Made by a program: the position numbers and the translations under genes
Part shown: one piece after another, positions 26,224-35,475 of the stretch
How positions within the stretch are numbered: the first letter of the stretch is position 1
How the letters are laid out: every line of letters begins with the position of its first letter
Notes under the pieces: model-generated
The model's input: only the letters and a program-made list of their open reading frames with translations
Told to the model about the DNA's origin: nothing
Database searches by the model: none
From: 40CM-2-70-7 sp035505915
GTDB taxonomy: Bacteria; Gemmatimonadota; Gemmatimonadetes; Gemmatimonadales; GWC2-71-9
DNA length: 64,000 nt
Assembly: GCA_035505915.1 (NCBI GenBank)
Contig: DATJQI010000078.1
Coordinates: 1 to 64,000 of the forward strand
Direction: 5' to 3'

Positions 26224-27054
26224 ATGCATTCAGCTCGTGTCGCACCCCTGTTCGTCGCCGCGCTGCTGGTCGTCTCGTGTGAGCGGAAGCCGGCCGCGCC
26301 CGCCGCGCAGACCTCGGCGAATCCGCTGCGCATCATCACCACCGATTTCGCGTTCTCGAGCCCCGACACCGTGCCGGCCGGGCTGACCAACATCGTGATG
26401 GTGAATCAGGGGAAGGACCCGCATCAGGCGGTGGTCTTCCGCATCGACTCGAACAAGACCCTGGCCGAGGTGCAGGCGGGCCTGATGGGCGCCACGATCC
26501 CCACGTGGATCACGGTGTTCGGCGGACCCAACGGCGCGATGCCCGGGGACAGCGCGATGACGACGACGCCGCTCACCCCCGGCAACTATATGCTGGTGTG
26601 CTTCCTGAACGGCGCGGACGGCAAGCCCCACATCGCGAAGGGGATGATCAAGTCCTTCGTCGTGACGCCGGCGGGCACGGCGATGGCCATGCCGGCCGCG
26701 GACATCACCATTTCCACCAAGGACTTCGCCTTCGAGGTGTCCCCGGCCATCACCGCCGGCACCCATACCATCCGGATGGTGAACAACGGTCCCCAGCTCC
26801 ACGAAATCGCCGTGATGAAGCTCGTTCCGGGCGCGACGATGGCGAAGGTGCAGGCCTGGATGCAGAGCAACATGGCGGGTCCGCCGCCCCTCATCCCGGT
26901 GGGAGGCATCGCGGGGTTGTCGGTGGGGCAGACGGCCAACTTCACCGCCACGTTCGGCGCGGGCGATTATCTCCTGCTGTGCTTCGTGCCGGACGCGAAG
27001 GACGGGAAGCCGCACGTGGCCCACGGCATGATGATGCCGTTCAAGATCAGCTGA
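26224..27054 (+). CDS. Lipoprotein with two cupredoxin-like domains
   Basis: 276 residues. Lipoprotein signal with lipobox VVSC (C19) after LFVAALLVVSC. Two homologous domains of about 120 residues. Each has an upstream His (DPHQAVVF; LHEIAVM) and a downstream Cys-His-Met set: YMLVCFLNGADGKPHIAKGM and YLLLCFVPDAKDGKPHVAHGM. The H...C...H...M order matches type-1 copper ligands, with C-x9-H-x4-M instead of the usual shorter C-to-H loop, so copper binding is plausible but not shown. Possible jobs: periplasmic electron carrier or copper chaperone. Stands alone between a methyltransferase and the convergent rnhB. Confidence 0.8.
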   Translation: MHSARVAPLFVAALLVVSCERKPAAPAAQTSANPLRIITTDFAFSSPDTVPAGLTNIVMVNQGKDPHQAVVFRIDSNKTLAEVQAGLMGATIPTWITVFGGPNGAMPGDSAMTTTPLTPGNYMLVCFLNGADGKPHIAKGMIKSFVVTPAGTAMAMPAADITISTKDFAFEVSPAITAGTHTIRMVNNGPQLHEIAVMKLVPGATMAKVQAWMQSNMAGPPPLIPVGGIAGLSVGQTANFTATFGAGDYLLLCFVPDAKDGKPHVAHGMMMPFKIS

Positions 27055-27055
27055 G

Positions 27056-27679
27056 CTAGAACAAGGCGAGCTGGCACACCGGCTGGAAGCTCTGCCGGTG
27101 GTGCCGGGTGGGACCAAGGGCCGCGACGGCCGCGAGATGATCCGCGGTCGCGTAGCCCTTGTTGTTTTCCCAGGCATACCCCGGATGCCGCGTGGCGAGG
27201 CGCGCCATCAGGAGGTCCCGGACCGTCTTGGCGACGATCGACGCGGCCGCGATGGAAGAGCAGCGGGCGTCCCCGTCCACGATGGCCCGGTGGGGCCGGC
27301 CCAGCTCGGGACAGGGCAGGCCGTCGATCAGGATGTCGGTGGGGTCGACGCCCAGCCGGGCGAGCGCCCGACGCATGGCGATGATGGTGGCCCGGCGGAT
27401 GTTCCACCGGTCGATTTCGAAGACGCTGGCGGCCCCCACGCCGACGGCGCGGGCCCGGGCGCGGATCTCCACGGCCAGACGGGCGCGGGCCTTCGCGGTG
27501 AGCACCTTGGAGTCGTTCAGCCCGCGGATGGGTTTCTGGTCCGGATAAAAGACGACGGCCGCGGCCACCACCGGTCCGGCCAGGGGGCCACGGCCGACTT
27601 CGTCGATGCCGGCGACGATCAACCGCCCCTCACGCCAGAGCGCGCGTTCGCGCTCGAGCGAGGGGCGGCGGCCGCTCAC
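27056..27679 (-). CDS. rnhB: Ribonuclease HII
   Basis: Cleaves RNA-DNA hybrids and removes misincorporated ribonucleotides. 207 residues from GTG 27679, which overlaps the rplS stop (GTGA). Motifs: IVAGIDEVGRGPLAGPVVAAAVV (metal Asp and Glu), DSKVLTAKARARL, ILIDGLPCP, DGDARCSSIAAASIVAKTVRD, and PGYAWENNKGYATADHLAA. Last gene of the ffh-rpsP-rimM-trmD-rplS-rnhB operon, a common arrangement. A longer frame upstream overlaps rplS and is not needed. Confidence 0.96.
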   Translation of the reverse strand: MSGRRPSLERERALWREGRLIVAGIDEVGRGPLAGPVVAAAVVFYPDQKPIRGLNDSKVLTAKARARLAVEIRARARAVGVGAASVFEIDRWNIRRATIIAMRRALARLGVDPTDILIDGLPCPELGRPHRAIVDGDARCSSIAAASIVAKTVRDLLMARLATRHPGYAWENNKGYATADHLAAVAALGPTRHHRQSFQPVCQLALF

Positions 27680-28050
27680 GCTTGCGGCTGCTCCGCGGCG
27701 GTCTGGTCGCCGCGCTTCTCGCGGATCCGGGCCGCTTTGCCGGCGAGCCGGCGCAGGAAGTACAGCTTGGCCCGCCGCACCCGGCCCTGGCGCACCATCT
27801 CGATCTGGGAAATGGACGGCGAGTGGAGCGGGAAGATCCGCTCGACGCCGACGCCGGCCGAAATCTTCCGGACCGTGAAGGTCTCGTTGATCCCGCCGCC
27901 GCGGCGCGCGATGCACACGCCCTCGAAGGCCTGCAGCCGCTCCTTTTCCCCTTCCCGCACGCGGACCATCACGCGGACGGTATCACCCGGGTCGAAGGCC
28001 GGGATGTCGGTCTTCAGGCCTTCTCGTTCGATCGCTCTGAGTCTCTCCAT
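27676..28050 (-). CDS. rplS: Ribosomal protein L19
   Basis: Large-subunit protein at the interface with 30S. 124 residues from ATG 28050 with GGGAGCAGG upstream; the TTG at 28077 would only add residues with no counterpart in the family. Conserved: FDPGDTVRVMVRVREGEKERLQAFEGVCIARR, FTVRKISAGVGVERIFPLHSP and the C-terminal RRAKLYFLR. Tail is Gln/Ala-rich. Follows trmD by 28 bases. Confidence 0.97.
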   Translation of the reverse strand: MERLRAIEREGLKTDIPAFDPGDTVRVMVRVREGEKERLQAFEGVCIARRGGGINETFTVRKISAGVGVERIFPLHSPSISQIEMVRQGRVRRAKLYFLRRLAGKAARIREKRGDQTAAEQPQA

Positions 28051-28078
28051 ACCTGCTCCCGTTTTTCTGAAGGGCAAC

Positions 28079-28768
28079 CTACGCGTCTCGATGTCTCCGC
28101 CACAAGTCGGGCCGTCGCGCGCGCGTCAGCCGTTCGGCCTCCGCGGCGCGCCAGTCCGCGATCTTCTTATGATCCCCGCCGAGCAACACCGGCGGGACCG
28201 CCATTCCCCGATATTCCGGAGGCCGCGTATACGAGGGCGGCGCCAGCAGGCCGTCGTAGTGCGAATCCCCCGCGGCCGACTCGTGATCCCCCAGCGCCCC
28301 CGGCAGGAGCCGGACCACCGCGTCCACCAGGCAGAGCGCCGCCGGCTCGCCCCCGGTCAGCACGGCATCGCCGACCGATACTTCCTCGGTGGCCAGTCCC
28401 TCGGCCACGCGCTGATCCACGTCCTTGTAGTGCCCGCACAGCACCGTGATCTCGGACCCCAGGGACCACCGGACCGCGTCGTCGTGGGCCAAGGGCTTGC
28501 CCCGGGCCGACATCAGGATCACCGGCGTCCCGGCCGGGGAGGCGAGGTCGTCGACCGCCTCGAAGAACGGCTCCGGCTTGAGCACCATGCCGGCCCCGCC
28601 CCCGTAGGGCGTGTCGTCCACGGTGCGATGCCGGTCATGGGTGTAGTCCCGGAGCTGCACCACCCGGAACGTCACGAGCCCCGCACCCGCCGCGCGCCCC
28701 AGGATGCTCGCGCCGAGGGCTCCACGGAACATCTCGGGAAAGAGGGTGACGATGTTGACCGTCAGCAT
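28079..28768 (-). CDS. trmD: tRNA (guanine-N1-)-methyltransferase TrmD
   Basis: Forms m1G37 in tRNAs reading CNN codons, preventing +1 frameshifts. 229 residues, SPOUT trefoil-knot enzyme. Visible: VNIVTLFPEMF, VDDTPYGGGAGMVLKPEPFF, ILMSARGKPL, VLCGHYKDVDQRV, SVGDAVLTGGEPAALCLVDAVVRLLPGALG, and the C-terminal PVLLGGDHKKIADWR. ATG 28768 lies three bases after the stop of the shortened rimM. Confidence 0.98.
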   Translation of the reverse strand: MLTVNIVTLFPEMFRGALGASILGRAAGAGLVTFRVVQLRDYTHDRHRTVDDTPYGGGAGMVLKPEPFFEAVDDLASPAGTPVILMSARGKPLAHDDAVRWSLGSEITVLCGHYKDVDQRVAEGLATEEVSVGDAVLTGGEPAALCLVDAVVRLLPGALGDHESAAGDSHYDGLLAPPSYTRPPEYRGMAVPPVLLGGDHKKIADWRAAEAERLTRARRPDLWRRHRDA

Positions 28769-28771
28769 CCC

Positions 28772-29116
28772 TTACCCCTCATCCTCCAGCGCCAGGTACT
28801 GGCCCCGCCACTCCGCCACCGCCGCCCGGGAGCTCACCCCTTCGAATCCCAGGAGCCATTCCCGGTGATAGGCCCGGCGCCGCCCGAGAATCAGCGGTCC
28901 CGCCAGGACCTTCCGCGTTTCATCGACGACGAACGCCCTCGCCTTCGGCACCAGCAGGGTTCCCGGATCCGCCACCAGCGGGAAGATCGCCACTTCCCCC
29001 TTCTCCCCGTGCGGTTTGCGGATCCGCGCGATTACGCGGGGCGTGCGCCGAACACTCCCGCCCGCTTGAGCAGAGAGCGCACCGTGTCGGTCGGCGTCGC
29101 GCCCTTGGCGATCCAC
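28772..29116 (-). CDS. rimM: RimM-like 16S rRNA processing protein, PRC domain missing
   Basis: 30S maturation factor by position between rpsP and trmD and by the N-terminal barrel: VIARIRKPHGEKGEVAIFPL, then FVVDETRKVLAGPLIL, GVSSRAAVAEWRGQYLAL. The frame stops right there, so only about 87 residues of homologous sequence exist where RimM is normally about 170; the C-terminal PRC-barrel, which contacts ribosomal protein S19, is absent and trmD begins at once. The start is also odd: the only canonical in-frame codon is GTG 29116, which gives an 85-base overlap with rpsP and a non-homologous leader; the conserved part begins at GTA-ATC exactly across the rpsP stop, so a rare start (ATC or similar) near 29032 is possible. 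Confidence 0.7.
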   Translation of the reverse strand: MDRQGRDADRHGALSAQAGGSVRRTPRVIARIRKPHGEKGEVAIFPLVADPGTLLVPKARAFVVDETRKVLAGPLILGRRRAYHREWLLGFEGVSSRAAVAEWRGQYLALEDEG

Positions 29117-29289
29117 GCCTGCGCCTGCTCGGTGTTCACCTGCAGGGTGGCGGGCTTGGTCTTGGGATTGTAGTGCCCCAGGGTGGCCACGAACCGACCG
29201 TCCCGCGGGGACTCCTGGTCGGCCACCACGATCCGGAAGTGCGCCTCGCCCTTCCGCCCCATCCGCCGCAATCTGATTCGAGTCGCCAT
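29032..29289 (-). CDS. rpsP: Ribosomal protein S16
   Basis: 85 residues, beginning MATRIRLRRMGRKGEAHFRIVVAD and containing RDGRFVATLGHYNP, then ATPTDTVRSLLKRAGVF: complete bS16. Second gene of the operon, seven bases after ffh. The KhpA gene often found between rpsP and rimM is not here. Its 3' end overlaps the rimM reading frame. Confidence 0.97.
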   Translation of the reverse strand: MATRIRLRRMGRKGEAHFRIVVADQESPRDGRFVATLGHYNPKTKPATLQVNTEQAQAWIAKGATPTDTVRSLLKRAGVFGARPA

Positions 29290-29296
29290 ACGATCC

Positions 29297-30598
<1,302 letters not shown>

Positions 30599-30607
30599 AA
30601 GCCTTAC

Positions 30608-30636
30608 AAATTACTTAGCGAGTTGCCCGAAACCAA
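30608..30636 (-). promoter_or_regulatory. Putative promoter of the ffh operon
   Basis: Minus-strand TTGGTT (30636-30631), 17-base spacer, TAATTT (30613-30608). The ffh ATG follows nine bases after the -10, so the leader would be at most a few bases. The divergent DUF445 gene shares this interval; TTATCT at 30645-30650 is its possible -10. Confidence 0.55.
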
Positions 30637-30657
30637 GTGGGGGGTTATCTCGGGGCC

Positions 30658-31545
30658 ATGTCGGAATCCCTGTGGCTGCAAGGGCTGATGACCGTCGGCG
30701 TGGGCGCCCTGGCCGGAGGCATCACCAACTCCGTCGGCGTCTGGCTCCTGTTCCATCCCAAGGAGCCCCGACGCCTGGGCCCGTTCACCCTGCAGGGCGC
30801 GATTCCCCGCCGGCAGACCCGCATCGCCGATTCGGTGGGGCGCTGGGTGGCCGGAGGCCTCGCGTCCGCCGAGCTCGAAACGGCGGCCCGGCGGTTCATC
30901 GCCGGGCAGCGCGACGCCCTGCTCCACGACGAGCGCCCGCTCCTCGAGCGCCTGCCGCAAGGCCTGCTCGCCGCGGTCGAGCAGGCGATCACGGACTACC
31001 TGCCGGTGGCCGTCGAGCAATTCGGCACCACGCTCGCCGACCCCGCCGCGCGCGCCCGGGTCGGCACGGCCCTGAAGACGGTAGTCGACCACGCCTTGGC
31101 GAACCTCAAGGCTCACGAACGCGTGATGGCCAAGCTCGTGATCACACCCGACCGGCTGGACCGGATGCTGGAGGGTCTCGAGGGGGGCGGCGTGGCGGAG
31201 CTGTCGGCCGCGTTCGAGTCACCCGAATTCAAGGCCCGGCTCTCGGACGCCGTGAACGAGGCGGTGGTGCGCTTTCTCCGGAGGCCCATCGCCGAGCGGT
31301 TGTGGGCGCTCGGCCCCGACCGGCTGGACGGGCTGGAGCGTGCCGCCGCGGACTACATCGTGGCCGCGCTGCGGGCGCCGGAGACCGCGGAGTGGGCGGC
31401 CACGCGGGCGCGCGAAGCGGTCGGCTCGCTCCGTGACCTGCCCATCGGACGGCCCCGGGAGCTCAAGATGATCGTGTGGATGGGGGTGGGACTGGGCGCC
31501 CTGGTGGGCGCCGCGGCCTGGGGACTGAGTCTGCTGCTCGGCTAG
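30658..31545 (+). CDS. DUF445-family membrane protein
   Basis: 295 residues from ATG 30658; an in-frame GTG at 30637 would put the -10-like TTATCT inside the gene. N-terminal helix LMTVGVGALAGGITNSVGVWLLFHP, the DUF445 signature (a small hydrophobic segment followed by N-W/A and a Pro-rich turn, here RRLGPFTLQGAIPRRQ), a long amphipathic helical middle and a C-terminal helix (IVWMGVGLGALVGAAAWGLSLLLG). The family is found next to varied genes and has no firm function; a membrane-organising role has been suggested. Its stop TAG shares four bases with the convergent peptidase stop (CTAG). Confidence 0.85.
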   Translation: MSESLWLQGLMTVGVGALAGGITNSVGVWLLFHPKEPRRLGPFTLQGAIPRRQTRIADSVGRWVAGGLASAELETAARRFIAGQRDALLHDERPLLERLPQGLLAAVEQAITDYLPVAVEQFGTTLADPAARARVGTALKTVVDHALANLKAHERVMAKLVITPDRLDRMLEGLEGGGVAELSAAFESPEFKARLSDAVNEAVVRFLRRPIAERLWALGPDRLDGLERAAADYIVAALRAPETAEWAATRAREAVGSLRDLPIGRPRELKMIVWMGVGLGALVGAAAWGLSLLLG

Positions 31546-32738
31546 CGCACCCGGGCGGGCGGGAGGTTCTTCCACCCGGCCCAGTCCTTGGGAGCATCGA
31601 CGACGACGCTTCCGAAGCGCCCGTCGATCGAGACGGTTTCGGCGCGCCAGCGCCGTCCGGGCTCCACGCGTTTAGCCCAGCCCCGGCGGAGCCCCGACAC
31701 GAACGCCGCGGCGGCGGGCTTGTCCCGCCACACGACGTACCACACCAGCGCGTCGGCGTGGGGGCCGTACACGGCGTACCGGTCTCCCATCCAGCCTGAG
31801 GACAAGGCCTCGGCCTGGCCCTCGGAGCCCAGGGCCTGCTGCAGCACCAGCCGGGTTTCGAACTCCCCCAGGTCGTCCTGGTAGCCGGCCGCGCCCGCCG
31901 GCGTCGGGCCGATGGTGATGGCGACGGGCATCTCGCGCGCGGCGTACCGCTCCGGATGCAGGATCTGGGACGTCGAGACCGGCATCAGCGCGCCGTAGGG
32001 CTGCTCGCCGGGATGGTTGATGATGAACCACCGCACGAAGTCGCCGCCCGCGAGGTACGGGAAGATCAGGGTCTCGCGCACCCAGAGCGGGGCGCTGGCG
32101 AACACCGGCATCTGGTCCTGCTGCTGCCCGACCGCGCTCCGCATGTCCCACATCGACGGGATGCGGGTGACGTCCTGCTCGGGCATGATCACCAGGATGG
32201 ACCCCAGCACGGCCTGGCCCTCGAACACCGCCTGGCCGGCGGACAGCCGGTCATTGTCCCCCTTCTGATGCATGACCGAATCGATGGAGGAGTATTGATC
32301 CTGGAGCGCGTGCACCATCTCGTGCGAGATCACTTTGAGCTCCAGCGTCGCGGTGTCCACGTCACTCGGGATGAACAACGCGCCCGAATCGGGATCGTAG
32401 AAGCCCGCGATCTGCTCGCTCAGCACGCTGACCAGCAGCCCGTGCAGGTCCAGGGTGTCCGGGATGAGACCGAAATGCTTGTACGCCGCTTCCCGCGCCC
32501 GGAACTCGGCGGGAGGCATGTCCTCGTCGATCTTGTGCAGGGCGTAGTCGTGCACCTCCTGCCGGCTGCGGATCCTCACGCCCGGCACGCGCTTGAACTT
32601 GAGCCCCACCGCCCGCTCGACCGCCGGCATGGTCCGGCGCACCATGCCCTCGATGGCCGACTGCGTCTGCACCGCCTCCGCGCGCTGCCGGCACGACACC
32701 AGGGCCACGAGGGCCGCCGCCAGCGGCAGCAACCGCAT
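31542..32738 (-). CDS. Lipoprotein zinc metallopeptidase-like protein (HExxH)
   Basis: 398 residues from ATG 32738, which overlaps the ATPase stop by one base (TGATG) and gives a textbook lipoprotein signal MRLLPLAAALVALVSC (C16). Zinc motif ISHEMVHALQDQ with H139, E140 and H143, and a downstream E173 in AVFEGQAVLGS as likely third ligand (gluzincin pattern). No peptidase family is named with certainty. Probably periplasmic-facing. Coupled translation with the single-ring Clp-type ATPase is unusual because the ATPase lacks a signal; the pair may be linked only by expression. Confidence 0.8.
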   Translation of the reverse strand: MRLLPLAAALVALVSCRQRAEAVQTQSAIEGMVRRTMPAVERAVGLKFKRVPGVRIRSRQEVHDYALHKIDEDMPPAEFRAREAAYKHFGLIPDTLDLHGLLVSVLSEQIAGFYDPDSGALFIPSDVDTATLELKVISHEMVHALQDQYSSIDSVMHQKGDNDRLSAGQAVFEGQAVLGSILVIMPEQDVTRIPSMWDMRSAVGQQQDQMPVFASAPLWVRETLIFPYLAGGDFVRWFIINHPGEQPYGALMPVSTSQILHPERYAAREMPVAITIGPTPAGAAGYQDDLGEFETRLVLQQALGSEGQAEALSSGWMGDRYAVYGPHADALVWYVVWRDKPAAAAFVSGLRRGWAKRVEPGRRWRAETVSIDGRFGSVVVDAPKDWAGWKNLPPARVR

Positions 32739-33865
32739 CAACCGGCCCATTCGAGGCTCTGGCCCGTCGCCGCCGACACCACGCGCGCCACCTCACGCCC
32801 GGTGACCACCAGCCCCTGGGATTCAAGCTCGGCCCGCAGCAGCCGGTCCAGCTCGGCCCGCCGCTCCCCGAGGGTCGGAGCGCCGCGGGCCGGCTCGGCG
32901 GCGGGCGCGGCCTCTCCCCGGCCGGAGAGCATCCGGTCCAGTTCGGCGCCGATGCGCTCGAGCATCGGCACGATCTCCGCGGCGAGGTCGGGAGCCTGCT
33001 CCGCGGCGGGATCGTCGGCGCTGCCCCGGCGGATCGCCTTCTCCACCCGGCGGCGCTCCCGGATCAGGCGGTCGAGCTCGGGCGAGACGCGGGCGGTCGC
33101 CTGCGCGTGCGCGCACGCTTCGTCCAGCGCGTCGATCGCCTTGTCGGGGCGCGCCCGGTCGGGCACGAAGCGATCGGTCAGCACGATCGCGGCCTGCAGG
33201 GCGTCGTCGGAGATCGCGACGGCGTGATGACGCTCGAGCCGGGGACGCCGGGCCAGCAGCACTTCGCGGGTCTGCGCCACGTCCAGCTCCTCCACCGGGA
33301 CCGGATGGAAGCGCCGTTCCAGCGCCGGATCCCCGCGCACCCAGCGGTCGTACTCCGCCCCGGTGGTCGCGCCGATGATCCGGATGTCCCCGCGGACCAG
33401 GGCGGGCTTGAGCATGTTCGCGGCGTCCATCGCCGCGCCCACCGCCGTCCCCTGTCCCACGAGGTTGTGCAGCTCGTCCACGAACAGGATGGCGTCGGGA
33501 TTGGCGGCCAGCGCGGCCACCACGGTGCGGAGCCGCTCTTCGTACTGCCCCCGGTACGCGGTGCCCGCCAGGAGCGCCATGTGGTCCAGGGAGAGGATCT
33601 GGGCGTCCTTCAGGGCGGGCGGTACGTCCCCCGCGGCGATCCGCTGCGCCAGGCCTTCGACGATCGCCGTCTTGCCCACGCCCGCCCGCCCCACCAGCGC
33701 GGGGTTGTTCTTCCCCTGGCGGAGCAGGATGTCCACCACCCGCGCGACTTCCGCGTCGCGGCAGCGGACCGGCTCCAGCTCGCCGCGCCGGGCCTGCTGC
33801 GTGAGATCCAGCGTGACGCGCTCGAGCACGTCACCCTCACCGAAAAGGCCGAACGGATCGCTCAC
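32738..33865 (-). CDS. Single-ring ClpA/ClpB-type AAA+ ATPase
   Basis: 375 residues matching only the first nucleotide-binding domain of ClpB/ClpC. Walker A GRAGVGKT (K65), KDAQILSLDHMALLAGTAYRGQYEERL, Walker B ILFVDELHNLVGQG, sensor ATTGAEYDRW, Arg finger in DPALERRF, then RPDKAIDALDEACA. The N-terminal Clp-N repeats are missing (it opens MSDPFGLFGEGDVLERVT) and after about residue 265 there is a helical tail with a short coiled coil, not a second AAA ring. So not a standard disaggregase. Similar stand-alone rings occur in secretion and phosphorylation-linked systems; here it lies between prepilin peptidase and a metallopeptidase lipoprotein. Role uncertain. Confidence 0.85.
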   Translation of the reverse strand: MSDPFGLFGEGDVLERVTLDLTQQARRGELEPVRCRDAEVARVVDILLRQGKNNPALVGRAGVGKTAIVEGLAQRIAAGDVPPALKDAQILSLDHMALLAGTAYRGQYEERLRTVVAALAANPDAILFVDELHNLVGQGTAVGAAMDAANMLKPALVRGDIRIIGATTGAEYDRWVRGDPALERRFHPVPVEELDVAQTREVLLARRPRLERHHAVAISDDALQAAIVLTDRFVPDRARPDKAIDALDEACAHAQATARVSPELDRLIRERRRVEKAIRRGSADDPAAEQAPDLAAEIVPMLERIGAELDRMLSGRGEAAPAAEPARGAPTLGERRAELDRLLRAELESQGLVVTGREVARVVSAATGQSLEWAG

Positions 33866-33869
33866 GCCG

Positions 33870-34655
33870 TCACGCGCCGCGCAGGAACTGGACGTACCAG
33901 GAGAGAATCGGGTCCTCGAAGAGGAAGGTCACCGCCGCGCCCACGGCCAGGAATACCCCGAAGGGCACAAGACGCTTCCCCCAGATCAGCTGCACGGGGA
34001 TGAAGATCAGGGAGCCCAGGAGCGCGCCCAGGAACACGGTGAGCAGCACGCCGCGCCAGCCGACGAACGCTCCGATCATCGCCAGCATCTTCACGTCGCC
34101 CCACCCCATCGCCTCCTGCTTGAGCACGGCGCCGCCGGCGATCCGCACCACCCACAGGAGTCCCCATCCTACGGCGGCGCCGGTGAGCGCCGCGAGGAGC
34201 CCCTGCACCCCCCCGAACAAGCCGAGGGCCAGACCCAGCACCAATCCCCCGTACGAGAGTTCGTCGGGAATGATGTAGTGGCGGGCGTCGATCACGCCGA
34301 TGCCGAGCAGGATGGTGGAAAGCAGCGCCGCCTCGAGCATCCGGGGCGTGGGGCCGAAGAGCAGCGCCGCGGAGAGCCAGAGCGCCCCCACCAGCAGCTC
34401 GATCAGGATGTACTGCGGCGAGATGGGCTCCCCGCACCACCGGCAGCGCCCCCGCAGGACCAGCCAGGACACGACCGGAACGTTGTCGTACCACGCGATC
34501 TCGCGGTGGCACTTCGGGCACGACGACGGGGGCCGCACCAGAGAGCGGGCTTTGGGGTCCTCGTTGGGAAGCCGCACGATGCAGACGTTCAGAAAGCTTC
34601 CGAAGACCAGTCCCAGGATCGTGGAGAAGGTGAGGAAGAACGCCTCAGCGCCCAC
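33870..34655 (-). CDS. pilD: Prepilin peptidase / N-methyltransferase
   Basis: Integral membrane aspartic peptidase that cleaves type IV prepilin or type II secretion pseudopilin leaders and methylates the new N terminus. 261 residues from GTG 34655 (GAGGTG upstream). LGLVFGSFLNVCIVRLP opens the methylase part; zinc cysteines C46, C49, C71 and C74; catalytic D123 in IGVIDARHYIIPDELS and D187 in GWGDVKML. About eight helices. Overlaps the rRNA methyltransferase end by 11 bases and precedes the ATPase by four bases. Pilin genes are not in the window. Confidence 0.95.
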   Translation of the reverse strand: MGAEAFFLTFSTILGLVFGSFLNVCIVRLPNEDPKARSLVRPPSSCPKCHREIAWYDNVPVVSWLVLRGRCRWCGEPISPQYILIELLVGALWLSAALLFGPTPRMLEAALLSTILLGIGVIDARHYIIPDELSYGGLVLGLALGLFGGVQGLLAALTGAAVGWGLLWVVRIAGGAVLKQEAMGWGDVKMLAMIGAFVGWRGVLLTVFLGALLGSLIFIPVQLIWGKRLVPFGVFLAVGAAVTFLFEDPILSWYVQFLRGA

Positions 34656-35406
34656 GCAGCACCTCGTAGAGGAGAATGCCCGCCGCCACCGCGACGTTGA
34701 GCGACTCGGCGCCCCCGGGGAGCGGGATCGCCACGCGCTGGGCCGCCACCGCGTTGAGCGCGGGGCGGATCCCGGCCCCTTCATTGCCGACGATGACGCC
34801 GACCGGTCCGGCGCCCCGCTTGACCCGGGTGATGGGCACGCCGTCCGCCGCCGTGGCCCACAGCGTCACCTCGTGCTCCCGGGTCCACGTGATGAACGCC
34901 GGATCGTCGAGGGAGACCACCGGGTGGCGGAAGTTCGCGCCCATCGCCGCCCGCAGGGTCTTGGGGCCGAGGATGTCGGCGGTTCCGCGGAGGACGATGG
35001 TGCCCCGGACGCCGAGGCCATGCGCGGTCCGCAACAAGGTCCCGACGTTGCCGGGATCCTGAACCCCGTCGATGACGAGCACCACGCCGCCCTTCGAGAG
35101 ATCGAGATCCTCGAGGGTCCAGCGCCGAGGCTCGATCACCGCGACGATGCCCTGGGGCGTTTCGGTATCCGCGAGCGGCGCGAAAACGCGCGCGGAGACG
35201 GTCTCGAGCGGCACCGCCCGGCGCTCCAGGTCCTCCCGCAGCGCGGCGCCGCGGGCGGTGCGCTCCAGGTCGGCGGCGATCACCGCCCCCCGGATCGGAA
35301 GATCCGCGGCGATCGCCTCCTCCACGAGGCGGACCCCCTCCACCAGCGCGAGGCCGCGGCGGCCCCGCGCTTTGCGCCGTTGGAGATCGCGGATGAGAGA
35401 CTGCAG
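34645..35406 (-). CDS. TrmH/SpoU-family RNA 2'-O-methyltransferase
   Basis: About 253 residues. SPOUT signature: GGVVLVIDGVQDPGNVGTLLRTA, LRAAMGANFRHPV, GVIVGNEGAGI and IPLPGGAESLNVAVAAGILLYE. The N-terminal substrate-binding part begins LQSLIRDLQRRKARGRRGLALVEGVRLVEEA, which is clearly homologous to the family, but between the in-frame stop at 35434-35436 and GTG 35343 there is no ATG, GTG or TTG. The start must be CTG 35406 or ATA 35418, or translation really begins at GTG 35343 with the first helix lost. CTG is used here provisionally. Target is probably 23S rRNA or tRNA; first gene of the run through pilD and the ATPase. Confidence 0.85.
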   Translation of the reverse strand: MQSLIRDLQRRKARGRRGLALVEGVRLVEEAIAADLPIRGAVIAADLERTARGAALREDLERRAVPLETVSARVFAPLADTETPQGIVAVIEPRRWTLEDLDLSKGGVVLVIDGVQDPGNVGTLLRTAHGLGVRGTIVLRGTADILGPKTLRAAMGANFRHPVVSLDDPAFITWTREHEVTLWATAADGVPITRVKRGAGPVGVIVGNEGAGIRPALNAVAAQRVAIPLPGGAESLNVAVAAGILLYEVLRGR

Positions 35407-35475
35407 ATTAGTGGCTATGGTGTTCCCCGTGCTTCATAACATCGCCCGCGGCGTCCCTTTCGCCAAGCGTGGACC

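Noticed and set aside
28772..29031. Frameshift in rimM hiding the PRC domain
   Set aside because: trmD starts three bases after the rimM stop, so no room remains for the missing half in another frame.
35407..35475. TPP riboswitch before thiD
   Set aside because: The interval is only about 70 bases and the conserved thi-box strings were not found.
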